Below, one piece after another: positions 31,042 through 38,492 of a DNA stretch of 50,692 nt. Origin of the DNA: Pseudomonadota bacterium (lineage in GTDB: Bacteria; Pseudomonadota; Alphaproteobacteria; Sphingomonadales; Sphingomonadaceae); assembly GCA_023424095.1 (NCBI GenBank), contig JAFAEG010000145.1, positions 1 through 50,692 on the forward strand. The letters are read 5' to 3'. A model generated the notes under the pieces. That model was not told the origin of the DNA and searched no databases. It was given only the letters and a program-made list of their open reading frames with translations. The first letter of the stretch is position 1. Every line of letters starts with the position of its first letter. Position numbers and translations under genes: made by a program.

Positions 31042-32055
31042 ATGCGCCCCAACAAAATGAGGGTCGTCTCCGGCATCCAGCCGACCGGCAATCTCCACCT
31101 CGGCAATTATCTCGGCGCGATCAAACGCTGGGCGAAGATGCAGGATGAGGCGGAATGCTTCTTCTTCCTGGCCGATCTGCACGCGATCACCGTCCACAAT
31201 GACCCGGCGGAGCTGCGCGCCAATGTCAGCGGCATGGCCGCGGCGCTGATCGCCTGCGGCATCGATCCCGAGCGCTCCTTGCTGTTCAACCAGGCCCGCG
31301 TGCCCGCCCATGCCGAGCTCGCTTGGCTGCTGAACGGCACGGCGCGGATCGGCTGGATGAACCGGATGACCCAGTTCAAGGAGAAATCCGGCAAGAATCG
31401 CGAGGGCGCGAGCGTCGGCCTCTATGTCTATCCGGTGCTGATGGCGGCCGACGTCCTGCTCTATCAGGCGACGCACGTGCCGGTCGGCGACGACCAGAAG
31501 CAGCATCTCGAGCTGGCCCGCGATCTGGCGACCAAGTTCAACACCGATTTCGACGTGGATCTGTTCACTCTCCCCGCGCCTTTGATCGGCGAGACGGCGG
31601 CGCGGATCATGTCCTTGCGCGACGGCAATGCGAAGATGAGCAAGTCCGACCCGTCCGATCTCAGCCGGATCAATCTGAGCGACGATGCCGACGCGATCGA
31701 CGCCAAGATCCGCAAGGCGAAGACCGACCCGGAACCCCTGCCCGACAATTATGCCGCGCTGGCGGACAGGGCCGAGGCCCGCAATTTGGTCAGCATCTAT
31801 GCCGCGCTGGCCGACCGGACGCAGCAGTCCGTGGTCGAGGAATTTGCCGGCCAGGGCTTCGGCGCGTTCAAGCCCAAGCTGGCCGATCTGCTGATCGAGA
31901 CTTTGGGCCCGATCAGCACCCGGCTGGCAGAGTTCCAGCGCGACCCGGCGGCGCTAGATGCGATCCTGGAAAAGGGCGCGGAGAAGGCAGCGGCGATTGC
32001 AGCCCCGACCCTGAAAGGTGCATATCAGGCGCTTGGGCTCTCGGGCCGCGCTTAA
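31042..32055 (+). CDS. trpS: Tryptophanyl-tRNA synthetase
   Basis: 337 residues from the ATG at 31042 (MRPNKMRVVSGIQPTGNLHLG), with GAAGGA nine bases upstream; M at 31057 is an alternative. Class I signatures are intact: the HIGH equivalent GNLHLGNY near residue 20 and KMSKSDP near residue 200. The AMP and tryptophan pocket residues of the bacterial type (FFLADLHA, YPVLMAADVLLY) are present. It charges tRNA-Trp. The gene follows murJ closely, an arrangement that recurs in sphingomonads. Confidence 0.96.
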   Translation: MRPNKMRVVSGIQPTGNLHLGNYLGAIKRWAKMQDEAECFFFLADLHAITVHNDPAELRANVSGMAAALIACGIDPERSLLFNQARVPAHAELAWLLNGTARIGWMNRMTQFKEKSGKNREGASVGLYVYPVLMAADVLLYQATHVPVGDDQKQHLELARDLATKFNTDFDVDLFTLPAPLIGETAARIMSLRDGNAKMSKSDPSDLSRINLSDDADAIDAKIRKAKTDPEPLPDNYAALADRAEARNLVSIYAALADRTQQSVVEEFAGQGFGAFKPKLADLLIETLGPISTRLAEFQRDPAALDAILEKGAEKAAAIAAPTLKGAYQALGLSGRA

Positions 32056-32144
32056 GCGTTGATGAACATACAGGCGGCGTTCAGCCGTGCTGGACTAGGT
32101 AAACCGTTACAAAAGAACGGCGAATCGGTGAAAGGCTGATCCCC

Positions 32145-32822
32145 ATGTCCATCAAGCTCACTCTCACGGCGTTGGCGGCTCCCGCGGCTTTGCTCACGCT
32201 CGGCGGCTGCGCGACCGGGTTTCCGGCGCAAGTTTCGCGCTTTTCCGCAATGCCCGCGCCGTCGGGCGAAAGCTTCGTGATCGAGGCGGCCAATGCGGAG
32301 AATCGCGGCGGCCTGGAATTCTCCCGCTATGCCGGGATCGTGCGGCAGCACATGATCGCGCAGGGCTATCGCGAGGCCTCCGGGCGCGCCGACGCCACTT
32401 TGGTGGTCAGCCTGGACTATGGCGTGGACGACGGCCGTCAGCGGGTGCAGGTCACGCCCGATCCGTTCTGCAGCGGCCTGCGTTGCCAAGGCTTCGGCCG
32501 CTTCGGTTTCGGCTTTGGCGGGCGGCCTTTCTATTCGCGCTTCGGCCGCCATCGCAGCCCCTTTTATTATGGCTGGAACGACAGCTTCTGGGGCGGCGAC
32601 CGGATCGACACCTATGTCGTCTATCAAAGCTATGTCGACCTCGACATTCGCCGCGCCGCCGACGGCCAGGCGGTGTTCGAAGGGCTGGCGCAGGCCCGCT
32701 CGCGGACCAACGAATTGCCGCGGCTGGTGCCGAACCTGGTCGAGGCGATGTTCACCAACTTCCCGGGCAATAATGGCGAGACGGTGCGCATCACGGTCGA
32801 CGACGACAATCGCCGCCGCTGA
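32145..32822 (+). CDS. Lipoprotein with DUF4136-like domain
   Basis: 225 residues. The lipobox LLTLGGC puts the lipidated cysteine near residue 22. The mature part starts VSRF and has the alternating pattern of DUF4136 outer-membrane lipoproteins, with a Tyr/Phe/Gly-rich loop in the middle (FGFGFGGRPFYSRFGRH) and a C-terminal domain (VDLDIRRAADGQAVFEGLAQARS). The function is unknown. It has no close operon partner but a terminator follows at 32866. Confidence 0.72.
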   Translation: MSIKLTLTALAAPAALLTLGGCATGFPAQVSRFSAMPAPSGESFVIEAANAENRGGLEFSRYAGIVRQHMIAQGYREASGRADATLVVSLDYGVDDGRQRVQVTPDPFCSGLRCQGFGRFGFGFGGRPFYSRFGRHRSPFYYGWNDSFWGGDRIDTYVVYQSYVDLDIRRAADGQAVFEGLAQARSRTNELPRLVPNLVEAMFTNFPGNNGETVRITVDDDNRRR

Positions 32823-32865
32823 TCCAGGGCGCCGGATCGTTGCGGCGCTGAACTAATCCAGATCA

Positions 32866-32910
32866 AACAAAGTCGCCGCTGGCCGCAACCAGTGGCGGCT
32901 TTGTTCGTTA
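32866..32910 (+). terminator. Intrinsic terminator after the DUF4136-like gene
   Basis: A 17-base stem, 32866-32882 with 32889-32905, two G-U-type mismatches, loop of six, followed by a T-rich run. It begins 44 bases after the stop codon at 32822. Confidence 0.7.
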
Positions 32911-32941
32911 TTGGGACCAACACGTGCTGAGGAGGATTGTC

Positions 32942-33097
32942 ATGACCGGCAACGCCCCCCGGCGCTACATCATCGTCGTCCCGCCCAGCGGTACGGCTGG
33001 CATTGGAGACGCGCTCCGCAAGGCCTATGCGCCTGAACCGAGCAAGCCGGTAACGATGTTCGAGCAGTTGATCGCCCGATTGGACAAGCTCGGATGA
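32942..33097 (+). CDS. Small 51-residue protein, possibly NepR-like
   Basis: Not long enough for standard ORF lists. A very strong ribosome binding site (GAGGAGG, seven bases before the ATG at 32942) and terminators on both sides (32866-32910 and 33120-33150) argue that it is a real gene. The sequence begins MTGNAPRRYIIVVPPSGTAG, then IGDALRKAYAPEPSKPVTMF and EQLIARLDKLG. The run IG..LR..Y......PV...F..L...L resembles the two helices of NepR anti-sigma factors of the alphaproteobacterial general stress response, but the spacing differs by one residue and the match is by eye only. Otherwise unknown. Confidence 0.6.
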   Translation: MTGNAPRRYIIVVPPSGTAGIGDALRKAYAPEPSKPVTMFEQLIARLDKLG

Positions 33098-33119
33098 TGA
33101 TCCGCCGGGTCTGAAGAGA

Positions 33120-33150
33120 GGGAGCAAGGCCGCGGTCTTGTTCCCTTTTT
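33120..33150 (+). terminator. Intrinsic terminator after the 51-residue ORF
   Basis: Stem GGGAGCAAG (33120-33128) with CTTGTTCCC (33137-33145, one G-U) and TTTTT (33146-33150), starting 22 bases after the stop codon at 33097. Confidence 0.8.
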
Positions 33151-33316
33151 CTTGTTTGTTTCACGATGATTTAGCCAAATCTTGAAGATTCGCGACTTAC
33201 CCTTCCACCGGGGAAAGTTGTCGGGCCGGAGCGACCGGCCGACGCTCGGGAGCAGGCTGGTTGATCGACCTATCATCGCGTGACTTGCTGCGCGCCGGCC
33301 TGATCTGGGCCGCCGC

Positions 33317-34591
33317 ATGACCGCGCGCTGCAAACCCGAGCCGAGCAACGAGCCCGTCGTCCCCGACATCGGCGAGGAAATTGTCTGGGTCACGCTCGAC
33401 CAATTGCAGCTTGGCATGTTCGTCCATCCGCTCTCACGCAGCAGCTTCCTGCTGCGCCACAGCCGCGACCTCGAGGCGCTTCGCGAGAGCAAGGTTGTCG
33501 GCATGTTCGTCGATCTGAAACGCTCCGCTTTGCCGAGGGAGCGCGAGGTCCCGCCAGCGCTCGCCGACGAGGTTCCCGCGGCCGAGGAACCGGCGCCCGT
33601 CGTCGTCATACCGCCGCGCGCACCCGCCAAGGGCAGCACCGCCGCACAGCGCCGGGCCGCACAATTCGATCGCGCCGCGACCACGCTGGCGCGGCTGCGC
33701 GCGCCGGTCTGCACCCTGCTCGACGAGGCCCGGCTGGGCAAGGCGATCGGCGGCGGGGCCGTCGCCGCCATCGTCGAGGAGGTCAACGCCGCGGTCGCCG
33801 ACAATGCGGCCGCGATGATCAGCCTGGCGCGGATCCGCGACAGCGACAGCTTCACCTACGCCCATTCGATCGCGGTCTGCGCGCTGATGGCCAATCTCGC
33901 CCGGCGGATGGATCTGGACTCCGGCTCGCAGCAGGAACTCGGCACCGCCGGGCTGCTGCACGATGTCGGTAAGATGCTGATCCCGAAGGACATATTGAAC
34001 AAGCCGGGCAAGCTGAGCATCGCCGAGATGGAAGTGATGCGCACCCACGTCGTGCGCGGACACGAATTGCTGAAGAAGAGCGGGAATTTGCCCAAAGCGG
34101 CGCTGGAAGTGTGCCTCAGCCATCATGAGAAAATGGACGGCACCGGCTATCCGGAAAGACTGGTCGGCACGCAGATCAGCCTCGCCGCGCGGATGGGCGC
34201 GGTCTGTGACGTCTATGACGCCGTCACCTCCAACCGCCCCTATAAGGAAGCCTGGTCGCCGGCCGAATGCCTGGCCAGCATGTTCAGCTGGGAGGGCCAT
34301 TTCGACGAGGACATCCTGTCGAGCTTCATCCGCAGCGTCGGCATCTATCCGGTCGGCAGCCTGGTGCGGATGCAATCGGACCATCTCGCCATCGTCGTCG
34401 AACAAGGCGAGGGCGATCTCACCAAGCCGATCGTGCGCATCTTCCACAATATCGCCGCCGACTCGCCCGTCTCACCGCGCGACCTGTCGCTGGCCGATGC
34501 CAAAGGCGATGCGATCGTGGCGCGCGAACAGCCCAAGAAATGGGGCTATGACGATTGGGAATGCTTCTGGCCGCAATTGCTCGTGGCCTGA
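33317..34591 (+). CDS. HD-GYP domain protein, probable cyclic-di-GMP phosphodiesterase
   Basis: 424 residues. The N-terminal 110 residues (VTLDQLQLGMFVHPLSRSSFLLRH) match the DUF3391-type domain common before HD-GYP domains, followed by a Pro/Ala-rich linker. The HD-GYP domain has the signature residues: HSIAVCALM, HDVGK at 215-219, a further His near 239 (RTHVVRGHELL) and HHEKMDGTGYP at 269-279. These coordinate the metals that hydrolyse c-di-GMP. A C-terminal region binds no obvious ligand. No signal peptide, so cytoplasmic. It converges on dnaA, with 56 bases between. Confidence 0.92.
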   Translation: MTARCKPEPSNEPVVPDIGEEIVWVTLDQLQLGMFVHPLSRSSFLLRHSRDLEALRESKVVGMFVDLKRSALPREREVPPALADEVPAAEEPAPVVVIPPRAPAKGSTAAQRRAAQFDRAATTLARLRAPVCTLLDEARLGKAIGGGAVAAIVEEVNAAVADNAAAMISLARIRDSDSFTYAHSIAVCALMANLARRMDLDSGSQQELGTAGLLHDVGKMLIPKDILNKPGKLSIAEMEVMRTHVVRGHELLKKSGNLPKAALEVCLSHHEKMDGTGYPERLVGTQISLAARMGAVCDVYDAVTSNRPYKEAWSPAECLASMFSWEGHFDEDILSSFIRSVGIYPVGSLVRMQSDHLAIVVEQGEGDLTKPIVRIFHNIAADSPVSPRDLSLADAKGDAIVAREQPKKWGYDDWECFWPQLLVA

Positions 34592-34647
34592 GCGCCGATG
34601 GGGACTGCCGTCAGCCGAAGCGCTGACGGGATCGAAGGGCGTGTGCC

Positions 34648-36066
34648 TCAGCCTTCGAGCTGGCGGGTCAACAGACGGATGTCGTTGTCCAGCTCATTAT
34701 CCTCGCTGCGCAGCTGCTCGATCCGCTTCACCGCGTGGATCACCGTGGTGTGATCGCGGCCGCCGAAGCGCCGGCCGATTTCGGGCAGCGAGCGCGGCGT
34801 CAATTGCTTGGACAGATACATCGCCACCTGACGCGGCCGGGCGACCTCACGGGCGCGGCGCGCGCTGGTCATCTCGGCCTTGCGGATGCGGTAATGCTCC
34901 GAAACCTTGGTCTGAATCTCGTCGATCGAGATTCGGCGCTGATTAGCGCGCAGGATGTTGGCCAGCACCTCGGAAACGAATTCCAGGCTGATCTCGCGAT
35001 TCTGCATGACCGCATAAGCCGCGATCCGGTTCAGCGCCCCTTCCAGCTCACGCACGTTGGAACTGATCCGCCGGGCGAGGAAACCGACCACATCCTCGGG
35101 CACCTGCACGTCGGGCAGGGATTCCAATTTCTTGTGGATGATGTTCAGGCGCAGCTCGAGATCGGCGGCATTGATGTCGGCGACCAGGCCCCAGGACAGG
35201 CGCGACAGGATGCGCGGCTCGATCCCGTCCAGATCCTGCGGCGCGCGGTCCGACGAAATCACCAGCCGGCGACCGGCCGAGATGATCTCGTTCATCGTGT
35301 GGAAGAATTCTTCCTGGGTCGATTCCTTGCCGGCGATGAACTGGACGTCATCGACCATCAGCAGATCGGCGGAGCGCAATTGCTGCTTGAACGAAATCGT
35401 GTCGTTGCCGCGCAATGCGGCGACGAATTCGACCATGAACTTTTCGGCCGACATGTAGATGATCTTCGCGCGCGGCCGCAGGCGGTGGAATTCGTGGCCG
35501 ATGGCGTGCAGCAAATGAGTCTTGCCGCGGCCCGTGCCGCCATGGAGGAACAAGGGGTTGAAGGCGACCTTGTCCGCGCTCGCCAGCGTCCGCGCGGCGT
35601 TGAACGCCACTTCATTGGCCTTGCCGACGACGAAATTCTCGAACCGGTAGCGCGGCTCCAGAGCGACCGAATAAGCGCAAGTCTGGCGCGGCTCCTCGGC
35701 CGGCTCGGGCGCCGGGATCTGGATGGCGGCGGCGGTCACCGGGGCGGCCGGGCCGACGCCGATGCGAATCTGCCGGACGTCGCTGCTCTTGGCCTTCCAG
35801 GCCAGCGCCAAACGCTCGGCATGGTGGCTCTGCACCCAATCGGCCATGAATTTGGACGGGAGGCTCAGCATCAGAGTGCCGGTCGACGGATCGAAGCCGC
35901 CAAGCGCGATCGGACGGAGCCAGGCGTCAAACATGCGCGCGCCGCAATCCCGCCGAAGGCCGGCGCGAATCGCCTCCCAGGTCTGCTCGATTGCTTCGCC
36001 GCCTCGCATCGTCATCTCCGACGTCGCTTCGCTGGCCGGTCCTGCCGCCACTTGTGACACCCCCAT
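34648..36066 (-). CDS. dnaA: Chromosomal replication initiator protein DnaA
   Basis: 472 residues from the ATG at 36066, with GAGAGAG a few bases upstream; the open frame to 36105 has no such site. Domain I (QTWEAIRAGLRRDCGARMFDAWLRP), a Pro/Ala-rich domain II, the AAA+ core with Walker A GGTGRGKT at residues 176-183 and Walker B LLMVDDVQF (D239, D240), sensor and arginine finger segments, and domain IV with the DnaA-box-binding GGRDHTTVIHAVKRIEQL. It opens the replication origin. The 3' end faces the HD-GYP gene. A 363-base upstream region separates it from rpsT. Confidence 0.97.
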   Translation of the reverse strand: MGVSQVAAGPASEATSEMTMRGGEAIEQTWEAIRAGLRRDCGARMFDAWLRPIALGGFDPSTGTLMLSLPSKFMADWVQSHHAERLALAWKAKSSDVRQIRIGVGPAAPVTAAAIQIPAPEPAEEPRQTCAYSVALEPRYRFENFVVGKANEVAFNAARTLASADKVAFNPLFLHGGTGRGKTHLLHAIGHEFHRLRPRAKIIYMSAEKFMVEFVAALRGNDTISFKQQLRSADLLMVDDVQFIAGKESTQEEFFHTMNEIISAGRRLVISSDRAPQDLDGIEPRILSRLSWGLVADINAADLELRLNIIHKKLESLPDVQVPEDVVGFLARRISSNVRELEGALNRIAAYAVMQNREISLEFVSEVLANILRANQRRISIDEIQTKVSEHYRIRKAEMTSARRAREVARPRQVAMYLSKQLTPRSLPEIGRRFGGRDHTTVIHAVKRIEQLRSEDNELDNDIRLLTRQLEG

Positions 36067-36429
36067 CTCTCTCGCCGCTCTCTGGCGGCCTTCAGGCACG
36101 CGCATCCCCCCACGCAGAAACAGCTGTTCCTGCGCATCGAACCTGTCGATTTTCCGCTTCTCACCGGACCGAAACGCGCCCGGCGAAAGTCCGTTTAGGA
36201 ACGCCGGATGAGTCGGCGCAAGTCATAAAATTTTCGCGCGAGGCAGATTAATTGATTGACGCGCATTTCCGCCGTTTTTGGCCTTCTGGGCCGATTTCAA
36301 CGGCTTAGGCGGAATCGGCCAATGTGACGGATTTGCGAATCGCGCATTTCCGCCAATCCTCGCGCGCAGCAAAAAACCCGCCGGCTGCGCGCCGACGGGT
36401 TTGCATGCGATGAGCGCTGAAAAGCGGGG
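36067..36429. promoter_or_regulatory. dnaA upstream region with direct repeats and GANTC sites
   Basis: 363 bases without an ORF. A 14-base sequence (CGCGCATTTCCGCC) occurs twice, at 36260-36273 and 36341-36354. Two GAATC sites (36312-36316 and 36337-36341) are candidate CcrM methylation sites; cell-cycle-linked GANTC sites upstream of dnaA are known in Caulobacter. No cluster of DnaA boxes is visible, so it is probably not the origin. The rpsT terminator is within it. Confidence 0.5.
36371..36401 (-). terminator. Intrinsic terminator of rpsT
   Basis: On the minus strand, an 11-base stem (36391-36401 with 36375-36385, loop TGCGC or its complement) followed by a run of U (36376-36371). It lies 28 bases after the rpsT stop codon. 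Confidence 0.8.
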
Positions 36430-36693
36430 TCAGGCGAGCGCCGCAACCCGCTTGCTCAGCCGCGACAGCTTGCGCGACGCGGTGTTCTTGTGGAGCACGC
36501 CCTTGGCCACGCCACGCGCCAGTTCCGGCTGCACCTTCTGCAACGCGGTCTTGGCCTCATCCTTGTTGCCGCTCGCCAGCGCCGTCTCCAGCTGCTTGAT
36601 GAACGTGCGGATGCGGCTGACGCGCGCGCCGTTGATGATTGCGCGGCGATCGTTGCGACGGATGCGTTTGCGTGCCTGTGGCGTGTTCGCCAT
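36430..36693 (-). CDS. rpsT: 30S ribosomal protein S20
   Basis: 87 residues from the ATG at 36693 (MANTPQARKRIRRNDRRAI). The sequence is fully typical of S20: basic N-terminal helix, QLETALASGNKDEAKTAL in the middle and HKNTASRKLSRLSKRVAAL at the end. The upstream frame to 36744 is a shadow. It lies between mutM and dnaA on the same strand. Its leader has a promoter and hairpin (see 36722-36787). Confidence 0.97.
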   Translation of the reverse strand: MANTPQARKRIRRNDRRAIINGARVSRIRTFIKQLETALASGNKDEAKTALQKVQPELARGVAKGVLHKNTASRKLSRLSKRVAALA

Positions 36694-36721
36694 GGAAGAG
36701 GTGCCTCGTGATGAAGAAATG

Positions 36722-36746
36722 AAAAGGGCGCGGCAAAACCGCACCC
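36722..36746 (-). terminator. Terminator-like hairpin in the rpsT leader
   Basis: Minus strand: GGGTGCGG pairs with CCGCGCCC (36739-36746 with 36726-36733; eight bases, one G-U), loop of five, then UUUU (36725-36722). It lies downstream of the putative promoter and 29 bases before the rpsT start codon. Confidence 0.6.
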
Positions 36747-36758
36747 GCTCGGCGCGCT

Positions 36759-36787
36759 CCTTAAGCGCGAAGGGGCCCGAAGGTCAA
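36759..36787 (-). promoter_or_regulatory. Likely sigma-70 promoter of rpsT
   Basis: Minus strand: TTGACC (36787-36782), a 17-base spacer, then TTAAGG (36764-36759), 11 bases after the mutM stop codon. Confidence 0.5.
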
Positions 36788-36798
36788 GGTCTTGTCCG

Positions 36799-37614
36799 TT
36801 ACTTCTGGCAACGCCCGCAATAGAAGGTCGAGCGGCCCGAATCGACGCGCCGTTTCACGATCCCGCCGCAGGTGGGGCAAGCCTGCCCTTCCCGGCCATA
36901 AACGCGCCAGTCGCTGGAGAAATAGCCGAGCTCGCCATTGGGCTGGACATAGTCGCGAAGCGAGGAACCGCCGGCCGCGATCGCCTTGGTCAGCACAATT
37001 TTCACCGAATCGGCCAGCCGCTCCAGCCGGGCGAGGCTGATCCGCCCGGCCTCGCGCGCCGGCGAGATGCCGGCCAGGTTCAGCCCGTCGCAGACATAGA
37101 TGTTGCCCAGTCCAGCGACGATCTTCTGGTCGAGCAGCATCGCCTTGATCGGCGCTGCCCGGCCGGCCAGCGCCTGTTTGAGATAGGCCCCGTCGAAAGC
37201 ATCGCCGAGCGGTTCGGGGCCCATCTTCACGAAGGGCGGGTAGGCCGCGATTTCATCGGTGCGCACGATGTCCACCGAGCCGAAGCGGCGATGATCGTTC
37301 AGCGCCAGCACCCGCCCCTCGTCCGTTTCGAGCACGACATGGTCATGTTTGCCGATCGAGTCCGGATCGATCCGCCAATGGCCGGACATGCCCAGGTGGA
37401 AGATGAGCGTGTCGTCGCGGTCGGTCTCGATCAGCCCATATTTGGCGCGGCGGCCGAGGCCGGTGACGCGCGCCCCGGTCAGCCGCTGGCGCAGGTCCGG
37501 CGGGAACGGCCAGCGCAGGTCGGCACGGTTGAGCTGAAAGGAGGCGATGCGGCGCCCCTCCAGCACCGGCCGCAATCCGCGCACCGTCGTCTCGACTTCG
37601 GGCAGCTCAGGCAT
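36799..37614 (-). CDS. mutM: Formamidopyrimidine-DNA glycosylase
   Basis: 271 residues. It starts MPELPEVETTVRGL, so the catalytic proline is exposed once Met is removed, and E3 is the second catalytic residue. The lysine-containing loop (GRRAKYG), the H2TH region (LNLAGISPAREAGRI) and the C-terminal zinc finger (CPTCGGIV...FYCGRCQK) are complete. It removes 8-oxoguanine and ring-opened purines and cuts the strand by beta/delta-elimination. It is the distal gene of the mutM-rpsT-dnaA block and is divergent from ubiE. Confidence 0.97.
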   Translation of the reverse strand: MPELPEVETTVRGLRPVLEGRRIASFQLNRADLRWPFPPDLRQRLTGARVTGLGRRAKYGLIETDRDDTLIFHLGMSGHWRIDPDSIGKHDHVVLETDEGRVLALNDHRRFGSVDIVRTDEIAAYPPFVKMGPEPLGDAFDGAYLKQALAGRAAPIKAMLLDQKIVAGLGNIYVCDGLNLAGISPAREAGRISLARLERLADSVKIVLTKAIAAGGSSLRDYVQPNGELGYFSSDWRVYGREGQACPTCGGIVKRRVDSGRSTFYCGRCQK

Positions 37615-37660
37615 ATTGGCACGTGCACTTCATCCTTCTCCCCTGCTAGAGGCCCGCGCC

Positions 37661-38389
37661 ATGGACAAGGTGTCTTTCGGTCACGAGGATGTCGCACCGG
37701 CGGAAAAGACCGCGCGGGTGCATGGCGTCTTCTCGTCTGTGGCCTCCAGCTATGACGTGATGAACGATCTGATGTCGGGCGGCATGCACCGGCTGTGGAA
37801 GGACGATTTCGTCCGCCGGGTGAAACCGCGCGCGGGCGAGGCGATTCTCGACATGGCGGGCGGCACCGGCGATATCGCCTTCCGCATGGCCGCGCGCGGC
37901 GCGAGCGTGACGGTGGCGGACATCAATGCCGACATGCTGGACGTGGGCCAGCAGCGCGCGGGCAAGCGCGGCATCGAAGGCCTGGCCTGGGCAGTGGAAA
38001 ATGCGGAGACGTTGAGCTTCGCCGACCGCGCCTTCGACGCTTACACGATCGCCTTCGGGATCCGGAACGTCACCGACATTCCGGCAGCGCTCGCCGAGGC
38101 GCATCGCGTGCTGAAGCGCGGCGGGCGCTTTTTCTGCCTGGAATTCTCCACGACGACCTGGCCGGGCTTTTCCGACCTCTACCGCACCTACTCGCGCCGC
38201 ATGGTCCCGAAGATCGGCGAAATGGTCGCCAAGGATGCCGACAGCTACCGCTATCTGATCGAATCGATCGAACGCTTCCCGGACATGCAGGCCTTCGCGG
38301 CGATGATCCGCACTGCCGGCTTCACCCAGGTGAAGGCCGAGCCGATCCTGGGCGGCCTCGTCGCCATCCACAGCGGGTGGAAGATCTAG
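37661..38389 (+). CDS. ubiE: Demethylmenaquinone/2-polyprenyl-methoxybenzoquinol methyltransferase UbiE
   Basis: 242 residues from the ATG at 37661 (MDKVSFGHEDVAPAEKTARV). The SAM-binding loop is ILDMAGGTGDIAFRMA near residues 62-77; the family signature SSYDVMNDLMSGGMHRLWK and the C-terminal RYLIESIERFPDMQAFAAMI are present. It C-methylates the benzoquinone ring during ubiquinone synthesis. It starts 46 bases from mutM on the other strand. It precedes ubiB, with a palindromic repeat in the gap. Confidence 0.95.
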   Translation: MDKVSFGHEDVAPAEKTARVHGVFSSVASSYDVMNDLMSGGMHRLWKDDFVRRVKPRAGEAILDMAGGTGDIAFRMAARGASVTVADINADMLDVGQQRAGKRGIEGLAWAVENAETLSFADRAFDAYTIAFGIRNVTDIPAALAEAHRVLKRGGRFFCLEFSTTTWPGFSDLYRTYSRRMVPKIGEMVAKDADSYRYLIESIERFPDMQAFAAMIRTAGFTQVKAEPILGGLVAIHSGWKI

Positions 38390-38411
38390 ACGTGCGCGCT
38401 CCTCATTTGCC

Positions 38412-38481
38412 CGTCATCCCAGCGAAAGCTGGGATCTCGCTTCTTGAAGGCAGAGAGATTCCAGCTTTCGCTGGAATGACG
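38412..38481. repeat. Palindromic repeat between ubiE and ubiB
   Basis: Left arm 38412-38437 (CGTCATCCCAGCGAAAGCTG...) and right arm 38456-38481, inverted, with two mismatches that are G-U compatible in RNA. This is the CGTCATTCC-AGCGAAAGCTGG family of alphaproteobacterial repeats. It lies within a presumed operon, so it may modulate mRNA stability rather than end it. Confidence 0.85.
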
Positions 38482-38492
38482 AAGGGAGTCGG

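Noticed and set aside
36067..36429. Replication origin beside dnaA
   Set aside because: There is no cluster of DnaA boxes (TTATCCACA-like) or AT-rich unwinding region; in many alphaproteobacteria the origin is away from dnaA.
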